A stretch of 11,949 bases of DNA from Phormidesmis priestleyi. Its GTDB lineage: Bacteria; Cyanobacteriota; Cyanobacteriia; Phormidesmidales; Phormidesmidaceae. This document shows, one piece after another, positions 1 through 5,499 of this stretch. The position numbers and the translations under genes are program-made. Positions within the stretch are counted from its first letter, which is position 1; the number at the start of each line of letters is the position of its first letter. Under the pieces are notes generated by a model. The model made no database searches, was not told the origin of the DNA, and saw nothing but the letters and a program-made list of their open reading frames with translations. The stretch covers positions 11,606-23,554 of the forward strand of contig QBMP01000016.1 in NCBI GenBank assembly GCA_003242115.1, in the 5' to 3' direction.

Positions 1-198
1 CCCCTGCCAAAAAAAACCGCCGATGGGACGCTGGCTATCAGCCCTGCTAGCCGCTTTGTTTTAGACCAAGACACTGGCGGAGCCATTAAGGGCGCAGGTC
101 GCGTCGATCTTTTCGTCGGTACTGGCCTCGAAGCTGGAGAAATTGCGGGTTTGATGAATCACACGGGCTCACTGCATTACTTGCTTTTGAAAGAATGA
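1..198 (+). CDS. mltA: Murein transglycosylase A (MltA), C-terminal 3D domain only (5' end outside window)
   Basis: This is the last 65 codons of a gene entering from the left, ending at TGA 196-198. MltA is a lytic transglycosylase that cleaves the MurNAc-GlcNAc bond of peptidoglycan with formation of 1,6-anhydroMurNAc, acting in the periplasm. The visible part is the 3D domain: the run LDQDTGGAIKGAGRVDLFVG (partial residues 21-40) carries the conserved aspartates Asp24 and Asp36, followed by GTG and a short end, LHYLLLKE. The QDTGGAI and DLFVGTG segments match the family signature closely. The catalytic and substrate-binding barrel and any signal peptide lie outside the window, so integrity of the whole gene cannot be judged. 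The ending shortly after the 3D motif is normal for cyanobacterial MltA. Confidence 0.9.
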   Translation, partial: PLPKKTADGTLAISPASRFVLDQDTGGAIKGAGRVDLFVGTGLEAGEIAGLMNHTGSLHYLLLKE

Positions 199-426
199 AC
201 TCTGCGCTTGAGACGCGAAGCTATCATTCTTAGCTACAGACATATACGCCGCTATTAATTGCAATGCGTACGTAGTACGTGACTTTACACAAAAAATAGA
301 TGAACTTCATGTAGTATTTATACAATTCAAAGGTACTGATGCTCTTGGGTTAGGCGAGCGATCGCTAGCATCCAAGGCTGTAATTGCCTTTGAACTCAGT
401 TCCCGAAAGTTCATTATTGTTCCTCC

Positions 427-431
427 AAGGA
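427..431 (+). promoter_or_regulatory. Ribosome-binding site deciding the GTG start at 441
   Basis: AAGGA is placed nine bases before GTG 441. No comparable signal precedes the TTG at 384, so this site favours the shorter protein. Confidence 0.5.
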
Positions 432-440
432 AAAATACTC

Positions 441-683
441 GTGCCCAATCCTTGTAGCAAGCCGCTTAAGCCTAACCCGTTTGAGACGTACCGTGACCCG
501 GTGACCGGACGATGGGAGGTGAAATATCCGGCTAGCAATCAGCCTGACTTCTCTGATATCGTATCTGCCGCCTGGCTGGAGCATTCTGAAGTGGATTACC
601 TCCAGCGATTTTTCTTGGCAGGGTCTTTCCCACCCCTGTGCCGTCGTTGGAAAAGCAATCCTCGCACCAAAGTGATGGCTTAG
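441..683 (+). CDS. Small uncharacterised protein (80 aa), GTG start
   Basis: I do not recognise an assigned function. The GTG at 441 is preferred because AAGGA lies at 427-431, nine bases upstream. An in-frame TTG at 384 would add 19 residues but has no ribosome-binding site. The frame ends with TAG at 681-683. The core (residues about 11-30) reads NPFETYRDPVTGRWEVKYP, a compact motif of the kind seen in short cyanobacterial hypothetical proteins. The protein then continues with DFSDIVSAAWLEHSEVDYLQRF and a basic, Pro/Arg/Lys-rich end. There is no signal peptide or membrane helix. It stands alone: a 242-base spacer separates it from mltA, and it converges on the exporter gene with a 40-base gap. 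Coding nature is supported by the Shine-Dalgarno signal and the non-random, protein-like composition, but the gene could be spurious or lineage-specific. Confidence 0.5.
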   Translation: MPNPCSKPLKPNPFETYRDPVTGRWEVKYPASNQPDFSDIVSAAWLEHSEVDYLQRFFLAGSFPPLCRRWKSNPRTKVMA

Positions 684-723
684 GGTCAATCATCTTAGTC
701 GAGGCATGTACTGATAGAACTTC

Positions 724-1710
724 TTAGGAAACAGAAAGCAATAGCCAGACGCCGCTGAGTGCGATCGCAACGCCTAATACTGATCTTGGGCTGATGCGAT
801 CGCCCAAAATCGCCGCCATCGGCAGCACGAACAAAGGGCTAGTTGCCAGTAGCGCCTGCGCAATTCCTGCTGCCGTATACTTTAATGAAATTTGCTGAAG
901 CCAAATGCCTAAGTAAGTCGCAAAAAAAGATACCCCCGCAATTTTGCTCAGCAACCGGGGTGATTTTAGCGTTGTTAGCACAGCCCTCCATCTGCTTGGC
1001 TGCGGTTCAGAAGCTGAATTTGCCAAAGACTTGCTTTCTATCAGCTGAGGTCTAATCGCTACCAGCCCGCCCATAAACGCCAGCCCTGCTGCCAGCCGAA
1101 TGAGAGAACTCCACAGCGGCGAAACCGCCGTATCAGCTAGAGCCGCTCGCGAAAATACTGCTCCTGCCGCCTGACAGAAGGTGGCAACTAGCGCAATCAA
1201 AATGCCAGGGCCGGGGCTCACCTTCTCATTTCCGGGCACTCGTTCGCTAACGACCCAAGCTATTCCTATCAAGGTAACTAAAATGCCAGCAGTTGCCACC
1301 CACGACAGCTGCTCTGCTAAAAATATCCACGCCAGTACAGCCGCCATCGGCGGTGCAAGGGTTTCTAGCAGCAAAGCTCGTCTGGCTCCCAGCGCATTGA
1401 TCGCCGCAAAATAAGCCGTATCTCCTAAGCCAATGCCTAACCCACCGCTAATGATCAAATAGAGTGCTGAGCGCGTTGGTAGCGCGGATTCAGTTGCTAA
1501 GGGATCAGAGATTGCCCCAGTGGATTGCCAAGTAGATTGAATGATGAGAGTGATAAGAATGAAGGCGATCGCAAACACCCCCTTCACCAAATTCAGTACC
1601 ACCGGCGAAATTTGTCGGCCCAATCGGCCAAACATCAGCGAAGACGCTGCCCAAAAAAAAGCCGCTAGCAGCGCTGCTAGCTCACCTACAAACTCGCTAC
1701 CCATTGCCAT
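724..1710 (-). CDS. EamA/DMT-superfamily transporter (328 aa)
   Basis: This is a ten-helix drug/metabolite transporter of the inner membrane with two tandem EamA repeats, about residues 8-155 and 168-327. Such proteins export amino acids, nucleosides or other small metabolites; the substrate cannot be read from sequence. Repeat 1 begins ELAALLAAFFWAASSLMFGRLG and ends with LAEQLSWVATAGILVTLIGIAWVV. Repeat 2 ends with LGDRISPRSVLGVAIALSGVWLL. These (A/G)E or (G/D)-x(3)-(S/W)...G-x(2)-(L/I)-x(3)-G-(I/V)-x(3) endings are typical of EamA halves. Length is close to the family norm. The central loop (about 220-250) is polar. The start is ATG at 1708-1710; a second in-frame ATG lies two codons in, and neither has a strong Shine-Dalgarno. 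It is divergent from the dihydrouridine synthase gene across a repeat-rich spacer and convergent with the small gene at 441-683. Confidence 0.88.
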   Translation of the reverse strand: MAMGSEFVGELAALLAAFFWAASSLMFGRLGRQISPVVLNLVKGVFAIAFILITLIIQSTWQSTGAISDPLATESALPTRSALYLIISGGLGIGLGDTAYFAAINALGARRALLLETLAPPMAAVLAWIFLAEQLSWVATAGILVTLIGIAWVVSERVPGNEKVSPGPGILIALVATFCQAAGAVFSRAALADTAVSPLWSSLIRLAAGLAFMGGLVAIRPQLIESKSLANSASEPQPSRWRAVLTTLKSPRLLSKIAGVSFFATYLGIWLQQISLKYTAAGIAQALLATSPLFVLPMAAILGDRISPRSVLGVAIALSGVWLLLSVS

Positions 1711-1720
1711 CTTTACAATT

Positions 1721-1755
1721 GCTCAAACAGTTGCCCAACAGTCGCCCAAACAATC
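1721..1755. repeat. Three imperfect 11-12-base tandem repeats upstream of the EamA gene
   Basis: The copies are GCTCAAACAGTT (1721-1732), GCCCAACAGTC (1733-1743) and GCCCAAACAATC (1744-1755), followed by a partial fourth, GTCCCAC. They lie 11-45 bases upstream of the EamA start codon. The period is about one helical turn, as in arrays bound by a DNA-binding protein, but no known regulator motif is recognised. Confidence 0.5.
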
Positions 1756-1775
1756 GTCCCACTTGAGCGCGATTC

Positions 1776-1794
1776 ACTATCACTTTAGGATAGT
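1776..1794. promoter_or_regulatory. Inverted repeat, possible operator in the EamA/dus divergent spacer
   Basis: ACTATC (1776-1781) and GATAGT (1789-1794) form six-base arms around a seven-base centre. The site is near the middle of the spacer, about 65 bases upstream of the EamA start. The arm GGATAG recurs at 1871-1884. This is a sequence pattern only; no regulator is assigned. Confidence 0.3.
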
Positions 1795-1839
1795 CTTCTA
1801 AACATATAGACTTCTAAAACGCTAATCAACGCTAAGCGT
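1795..1839. repeat. Short direct repeats and an 11-base palindrome in the divergent spacer
   Basis: CTTCTAAA occurs at 1795-1802 and again at 1811-1818, sixteen bases apart. AACGCTAA then occurs twice in close succession, the second copy being part of the palindrome ACGCTAAGCGT (1829-1839). The spacer is therefore dense in small repeated motifs, consistent with a control region for one or both divergent genes. Confidence 0.3.
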
Positions 1840-1870
1840 AGGCGTATTTCCTTATCGTCCCTTTCTAAGC

Positions 1871-1884
1871 GGATAGTTCTATCC
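1871..1884. promoter_or_regulatory. GGATAG-TT-CTATCC inverted repeat just upstream of the dus start
   Basis: Perfect six-base arms around two bases end nine bases before the TTG start of the dihydrouridine synthase gene. In DNA this could be an operator half-site pair related to the repeat at 1776-1794. In RNA, the two-base centre is too tight for a hairpin unless the inner pairs open. It takes the place where a Shine-Dalgarno would be expected, and no clear Shine-Dalgarno is seen. Confidence 0.35.
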
Positions 1885-1893
1885 ATTAATGAC

Positions 1894-3015
1894 TTGCCTG
1901 CCCAGCTTTCCAATCCACTCTCTGAAGAACTCATAGCACGACTAAAAACGCCGCTCATCATTGGCAATATCACCCTCAACAGCCGAGTATTGCAGTCGCC
2001 GCTTTCTGGGGTCACAGATAAAGTCTTTCGCCGCCTGGTTCGCCGCTATGCGCCTCAGTCGATGCTCTATACCGAAATGGTGAGCGCCGCTGAGATTCAG
2101 CATCTGCGCCAATTGCCGATAGTGATGGATATTGATGCTAACGAGCATCCCATTAGCATTCAGCTATTTGATCGCCGCCCTGACTTTCTCGCCGAAGCTG
2201 CCCGTAAAGCCGTCGATCAAGGTGCAGATACCATTGACATCAACATGGGCTGTCCGGTCAATAAAATTACCAAAAATGGCGGCGGATCGGCTTTGCTGCG
2301 CGATCCTGACACCGCTATTAAAATTGTCGAAGCCGTCTGTCAGGCCGTATCTGTCCCCGTTACCGTCAAAACTCGCATCGGCTGGTCAGATGACGCTATC
2401 AATGCGGTAGAGTTTGCCCTGCAAATGGAATCTGCCGGCGCGCAAATGCTCACGCTGCATGGCCGCACTCGCAGCCAAGGCTATAGCGGTTCGGCCCGCT
2501 GGGAATGGATTGCCAAAGTCAAAGCGGCACTGCGCATTCCGGTAATTGCCAATGGCGATATTTTCTCGATAGACTCTGCTCTAAGCTGCTTATCACAAAC
2601 CCAAGCAGACGGTATTATGTGCTCTAGAGGAACATTGGGGTACCCCTACCTCGTCGGAGAAATTGACCACTTCTTCAAAACGGGCGATCGCAGGCCAACA
2701 CCGAGTGCAGTAGAACGGCTCCAGTGCGCCCGCGAACATTTAATGATGCTCTGGGACTATAAGGGCATTCGAGGAATTCGTCAGGCCCGCAAGCATATGG
2801 CCTGGTATGCCAGGGATTTTGTCGGGGCCGCAGAGCTGAGAGACCGGCTTTGTCAGGTGGAATCGGTAGAGCAGGGCTGCCAATTAATCGACCAGGCGAT
2901 CGCTCAAATTCAGGCCCAAATCCAATCGTCAGAATCAAACGGCAACAGCTCAATTGCAAAGATTCCATCGGGACGGTTTTACACCAACGCCGAGCAACCC
3001 GCAACCGTGCTATAA
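1894..3015 (+). CDS. dus: tRNA-dihydrouridine synthase (DusB/NifR3-like, 373 aa)
   Basis: This is an FMN-dependent enzyme that reduces specific uridines in tRNA to 5,6-dihydrouridine with NAD(P)H. The N-terminal TIM barrel begins LIIGNITLNSRVLQSPLSGVTDKVF (residues 21-45). It is followed by EMVSA, SIQLFD (88-93) and the signature DINMGCPVNKI (115-125), with catalytic Cys120. TVKTRIGW (157-164), LHGRTR (188-193), IANGD (218-222) and the SRGTLGYP segment (244-251) complete the FMN and tRNA-binding elements. The helical C-terminal domain follows from about 265. The last ~30 residues form a Ser/Asn/Gln-rich tail beyond the usual family end. The start is TTG at 1894: no in-frame ATG exists before the conserved barrel, and an ATG at 1889 is out of frame and soon meets a stop. 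There is no obvious Shine-Dalgarno. A probable terminator follows at 3048-3067. The Dus call is secure; the exact uridine position modified is not. Confidence 0.93.
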   Translation: MPAQLSNPLSEELIARLKTPLIIGNITLNSRVLQSPLSGVTDKVFRRLVRRYAPQSMLYTEMVSAAEIQHLRQLPIVMDIDANEHPISIQLFDRRPDFLAEAARKAVDQGADTIDINMGCPVNKITKNGGGSALLRDPDTAIKIVEAVCQAVSVPVTVKTRIGWSDDAINAVEFALQMESAGAQMLTLHGRTRSQGYSGSARWEWIAKVKAALRIPVIANGDIFSIDSALSCLSQTQADGIMCSRGTLGYPYLVGEIDHFFKTGDRRPTPSAVERLQCAREHLMMLWDYKGIRGIRQARKHMAWYARDFVGAAELRDRLCQVESVEQGCQLIDQAIAQIQAQIQSSESNGNSSIAKIPSGRFYTNAEQPATVL

Positions 3016-3047
3016 CCGTCATTAAGTCATTTTTACGCCTCGTCTAC

Positions 3048-3067
3048 GCTGCCCAACGCAGCTTTTT
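3048..3067 (+). terminator. Probable Rho-independent terminator after dus
   Basis: GCTGC (3048-3052) pairs with GCAGC (3058-3062) around the loop CCAAC, followed directly by TTTTT (3063-3067). The stem is short but GC-rich. It lies 32 bases after the dus stop and 53 bases before the DUF3318 start, which suggests the two genes are mostly transcribed separately. Confidence 0.45.
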
Positions 3068-3119
3068 ATCTGTCTCATCTGTCGTTTCCTATCTCTTGAT
3101 TAAGAGTGCCTTTAGCCCT

Positions 3120-3773
3120 ATGTCTTACGCTAGCTACACTTCACCTCGCGCTGATATTGGTGAATTGCGCCGTTTGCGGAGCCTGCTGCCTCCTGAATTG
3201 CAAAGCTGGGTGACCGTCGAACCGGCCACAGATGTCGCCCCGCCGCTGATTACCTGTGAAGAGCTAGGCCGCGATCAGGTCGAAGTGCAAATTGATTTAA
3301 CTCAGTGGGAGCAGCTTGCCATTGACCAGCGCAACTTGCTGTTTTGGCACGAAGTCGCCCGCGTTCAAAGCGACACGATTCCTCGCGATGGGTGGGAAAT
3401 GGCCGCTTTGGCGATTGGCTTAGGCGGCGCGGTCGGTGAGCTGTGGGTGCAAGACGGGCTGCTGCTGGTGCTGGCAATGGGTCTGTGTGGGGTATCTGGC
3501 TGGCGGCTTTACAAGCGCAACAACGGCCAAAAAACCCTGCAAGAGTCGATTACTGCTGATGAAAAAGCGATTTCTATCGCGACTCGGTTTGGCTACACGC
3601 TGCCTAATGCTTACAAAAGTCTCGGCAGTGCCCTCAAGACGCTGATTGAACAAACACCGAAGAAAAAGCAGCGCGATCGCTACATTCGTCGGCTAGAAGC
3701 TCTAAAGAAAAGCGCAAATCGGGCCAAACAGCAGGTCAAAGAGAGCGATCGCGCCCCTCGACCTTCTTATTAA
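3120..3773 (+). CDS. DUF3318 family membrane protein (217 aa)
   Basis: I recognise this as the cyanobacterial DUF3318 family, which has no established function. The N-terminal part (residues 11-75) is soluble: ADIGELRRLRSLLPPELQSWVTVEP, then CEELGRDQVEVQIDL and QLAIDQRNLLFWHEVARVQ (69-83). Two adjacent hydrophobic segments follow at about 94-110 and 113-131. Then come a polar helix ADEKAISIATRFGYTLPNAYKSLGSALKTLIEQTP (146-180) and a very basic coiled tail rich in Lys/Arg. HEVAR (77-81) followed by two membrane segments and ADEKA...GYTLPNA...L resembles the layout of M48-type metalloproteases (HExxH, membrane helices, ExxAD...GY). Here the second His is Arg81 and the distal Glu is Ser143, so proteolysis is unlikely. 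The start ATG at 3120 fits the family start; the frame stays open upstream to 2850, but that part overlaps dus. The Shine-Dalgarno is weak (AAGAG at 3102-3106). It converges on the CIA30 gene with a 36-base gap. Confidence 0.85.
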   Translation: MSYASYTSPRADIGELRRLRSLLPPELQSWVTVEPATDVAPPLITCEELGRDQVEVQIDLTQWEQLAIDQRNLLFWHEVARVQSDTIPRDGWEMAALAIGLGGAVGELWVQDGLLLVLAMGLCGVSGWRLYKRNNGQKTLQESITADEKAISIATRFGYTLPNAYKSLGSALKTLIEQTPKKKQRDRYIRRLEALKKSANRAKQQVKESDRAPRPSY

Positions 3774-3788
3774 AGCAATCAGCTTTAA
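3770..3788. terminator. Hairpin between convergent DUF3318 and CIA30 genes, possible weak bidirectional terminator
   Basis: TTAAAGC (3770-3776) and GCTTTAA (3782-3788) form a perfect seven-base stem with a five-base loop, and the first arm overlaps the DUF3318 stop codon. The stem is AT-rich and no long T-tract follows on either strand, so termination is only suggested by the position between tail-to-tail genes. Confidence 0.3.
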
Positions 3789-3809
3789 GTAATCAATCGG
3801 CTGGGCAAC

Positions 3810-4970
3810 TTACTCAGCAATTGCTTTCGCCAGATCATTTACCAGATCACTCACCAGATCGCTTTCTAACGATTCAGCAGTCGGCCTAATCAGCTCATAC
3901 TCCACTTCAGACTCATCCAAAACTGCCTGCTGCTGCTGGCATTCTGTATCATCTCGCGATCCCATCACTAGCAGCGGCACCCCACGACGGGTTCGCTGCA
4001 CCGCAATCTCACTCACCGCTAGCTCAAACGATCCGGGAGTAAAGTAAGGATTGAGCTTACGGTCATATTCAAACTTGCTGAGCATGAGCTGAAGCGAAAA
4101 TACTTGCTGTGGGTCAAACGCCGGAGCACTTGGCATGGAGCGGGCTCGAAACGTTGGCACCAGATCAGCAAAGGGAATGCTCACCTCAATCCAGGTGTCA
4201 GCTACCGCATCAAAGCTGTAGGTGTATGCCACACTATCCCAACCATCGCTATTACGGGCAATAAACTTATAGCGATTGCCGTCGCCTTTTACCCTCAGCC
4301 CAATCCCTTCCCAATCAGAAAAATCAAACGGCGGCTCAAAGTTTTGAGTTCTAACTGACGAAAAGCCGCCTGAATTATCGGTCGATACATTGCCCGCAAA
4401 GACCGCTTGCTGATTGCTTGTCTGGTCGTTCGTCTGGCGATCTTTCAGAAAAAAGCTGCCCTGGCTCACTCCGCCCATTACCACATCGTCTAGTGCGCCC
4501 CACATTGATAAATCGCAATCAAGATCGCTAAAATCAAAGACGCTTTGCCATACTTTTGGCGATCGCGCCTTTAAACAAGTACCTACCTCACTCAGCAACG
4601 CCAGCCCTTTTGGATCTTCTAATATAGCCACCGTATCCGCCGAGCGGAGCTGATTTTCAAAAGGAGCGATCGCGCCCCTTTTTTGGTCACCGTTAGCAGC
4701 TATGGTTTGATCCGCTTCTATCGGACAAAGCATCCATTCAACTGAGGGCAGTGCTTGCTGCTGCAACTGCTCAGCTAGCGGCGATAAGCGAGGCGCTAGC
4801 ACAACAACCTTTTTTTTCATCGCATTCATTTTTTTGCCTGAAACCGTAGGGCTTTGACCTAACAATTGCTGTAGCCAGCGAAAGCTTCCCAAAAATGGCA
4901 CCTCACCAAAATAGTTAAGTGTCGTCAAAAATCTCATTGGATCCCATCGATCTGGCTCTGGGGTGGGCAT
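3810..4970 (-). CDS. CIA30-domain protein with reduced SDR/Rossmann part (386 aa)
   Basis: The CIA30 domain (NADH:ubiquinone oxidoreductase intermediate-associated protein 30) spans about residues 143-325. It includes WGALDDVVMGGVSQGSF (157-173), GNVSTDNSGGFSSVRT (193-208), LRVKGDGNRYKFIARN (225-240) and WIEVSIPF (260-267). In cyanobacteria and plants this domain is commonly joined to, or inserted in, an NmrA/SDR-type Rossmann fold; plant HCF173, needed for psbA translation, is an example. Here the N-terminal DRWDPMRFLTTLNYFGEVPFLG (7-28) is the typical leader. The following ~90 residues begin KKKVVVLAP (52-60) but show no GxxGxxG loop. After CIA30, VPLLVMGSR (331-339) and VEYELIRPTAESL (356-368) resemble the last SDR strands. 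ATG 4970 is chosen because GAGGAG lies six bases upstream; ATG 4973 is a close alternative, and an upstream ATG at 5024 would read through the repeats. The domain call is firm; a role in photosystem or complex assembly is inferred from the family. Confidence 0.82.
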   Translation of the reverse strand: MPTPEPDRWDPMRFLTTLNYFGEVPFLGSFRWLQQLLGQSPTVSGKKMNAMKKKVVVLAPRLSPLAEQLQQQALPSVEWMLCPIEADQTIAANGDQKRGAIAPFENQLRSADTVAILEDPKGLALLSEVGTCLKARSPKVWQSVFDFSDLDCDLSMWGALDDVVMGGVSQGSFFLKDRQTNDQTSNQQAVFAGNVSTDNSGGFSSVRTQNFEPPFDFSDWEGIGLRVKGDGNRYKFIARNSDGWDSVAYTYSFDAVADTWIEVSIPFADLVPTFRARSMPSAPAFDPQQVFSLQLMLSKFEYDRKLNPYFTPGSFELAVSEIAVQRTRRGVPLLVMGSRDDTECQQQQAVLDESEVEYELIRPTAESLESDLVSDLVNDLAKAIAE

Positions 4971-4976
4971 CATATG

Positions 4977-4982
4977 CTCCTC
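4977..4982 (-). promoter_or_regulatory. Shine-Dalgarno GAGGAG setting the CIA30 gene start
   Basis: On the minus strand GAGGAG is followed by CATATG and then the ATG at 4970, giving six-base spacing. This argues for starting at 4970 rather than at the ATG at 5024, which has no such site. Confidence 0.6.
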
Positions 4983-4993
4983 ATTGATCACAA

Positions 4994-5015
4994 TTGGTTG
5001 AAGTTTGGTTGAAGT
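4994..5015. repeat. Perfect 11-base tandem duplication in the CIA30 gene leader
   Basis: TTGGTTGAAGT occurs at 4994-5004 and is repeated without a gap at 5005-5015. It lies 24-45 bases upstream of the CIA30 start codon. The period of one helical turn fits a side-by-side protein binding site or a recent slippage duplication. Confidence 0.6.
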
Positions 5016-5036
5016 GATTATCAAAACATATCAAAA
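5016..5036 (-). promoter_or_regulatory. Candidate CIA30 gene promoter with repeated TATCAAAA
   Basis: On the minus strand a GATAAT hexamer (5016-5021) could be a -10 element, giving a leader of about 40 bases that begins inside the 11-base tandem repeat. TATCAAAA occurs on the plus strand at 5019-5026 and again at 5029-5036, ten bases apart. I see no good -35 hexamer, so this is a weak call. Confidence 0.2.
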
Positions 5037-5499
5037 ATAAATGAAGACCTGAATTTTCGGAGGTTGTTAAGCGATCGCAACAATGAAGGCTGTAAAGGAC
5101 GTAAGTAGCAATTGCTACTCACTGACTCAAACCTCGTGCAATCTAATTCAAAAGGTATCTTCTGACACGGTAGTTTTTCTAGATCAGCGGCTTTATGGAT
5201 ACTTCAAGAAAACGAATCAGCCATTTTTGAATCGATCTATCCGTATTATTCCTTACCTAACTGTGCGTAATTCAGCGCATAAGCTCAGCGCATTTTTAGC
5301 AACTTTACACAAATCTCCCTAAGTCTCTAAAGATTAGCTAAAGCCGAAGAAATATCGAGGCTCACCGCTAGGCTTGAAAGTTAGTCTTAGGTCATCAATC
5401 CTGCTTTTGTGCAGTGCCCCTCCATATCTATTCGATCAGCAGTACATTCTCACTGCCTATCGGATTCCTGAAAATGTCTAGTTCAAAGAGCAACTATCC
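5037..5499. other. Long spacer upstream of the glycosyltransferase gene; no convincing gene
   Basis: This stretch holds one HIP1 site (5071-5078), a 22-base near-perfect palindrome (5101-5122, listed separately) and a 13-base-period direct repeat of TCAGCGCAT (5272-5280 and 5285-5293). A 79-codon open frame at 5083-5322 has no recognisable domain and no well-placed Shine-Dalgarno (GGAGG is 18 bases before its ATG). AAAGAG at 5485-5490 is a plausible weak Shine-Dalgarno for the glycosyltransferase start at 5500. No tRNA, riboswitch or known small-RNA motif is recognised. The length suggests a substantial control region, or the remains of a lost gene. Confidence 0.5.
5101..5122. promoter_or_regulatory. 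22-base near-perfect palindrome, candidate operator
   Basis: The inner 16 bases AGTAGCAATTGCTACT (5104-5119) are a perfect palindrome. The outermost GT and AC also pair, and only the A/C pair at 5103 and 5120 breaks symmetry, so 20 of 22 positions match. It lies about 130 bases upstream of the CIA30 gene and about 380 bases upstream of the glycosyltransferase gene, so it could serve either. No loop is available at its centre, which favours a dimeric protein-binding site over an RNA hairpin. Confidence 0.45.

Noticed and set aside
218..234. AGCTA...TAGCT hairpin after mltA
   Set aside because: A five-base AT-rich stem with a seven-base loop and no T-run is not a credible terminator.
267..279. 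CGTAC-GTA-GTACG inverted repeat downstream of mltA
   Set aside because: It has five-base arms with no T-tract and no promoter-like context; this is too short to call a terminator or operator.
414..689. 91-codon minus-strand frame opposite the small gene
   Set aside because: It has no family features. The plus-strand frame has a Shine-Dalgarno and a coherent core motif. Neither is proven, but the plus strand is better.
2850..3119. Upstream extension of the DUF3318 frame
   Set aside because: It overlaps the 3' end of dus and the likely terminator; the conserved family start matches ATG 3120.
4971..5024. Longer CIA30 protein starting at ATG 5024
   Set aside because: The extra 18 residues read through the 11-base tandem repeats and the Shine-Dalgarno of the ATG at 4970, so they are more likely untranslated leader.
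5083..5322. 79-codon open frame in the spacer before the glycosyltransferase gene
   Set aside because: It has no recognisable domain, a badly placed Shine-Dalgarno (18 bases), and it runs through the palindrome and short repeats. It reads like non-coding DNA, although a decayed or young gene cannot be excluded.
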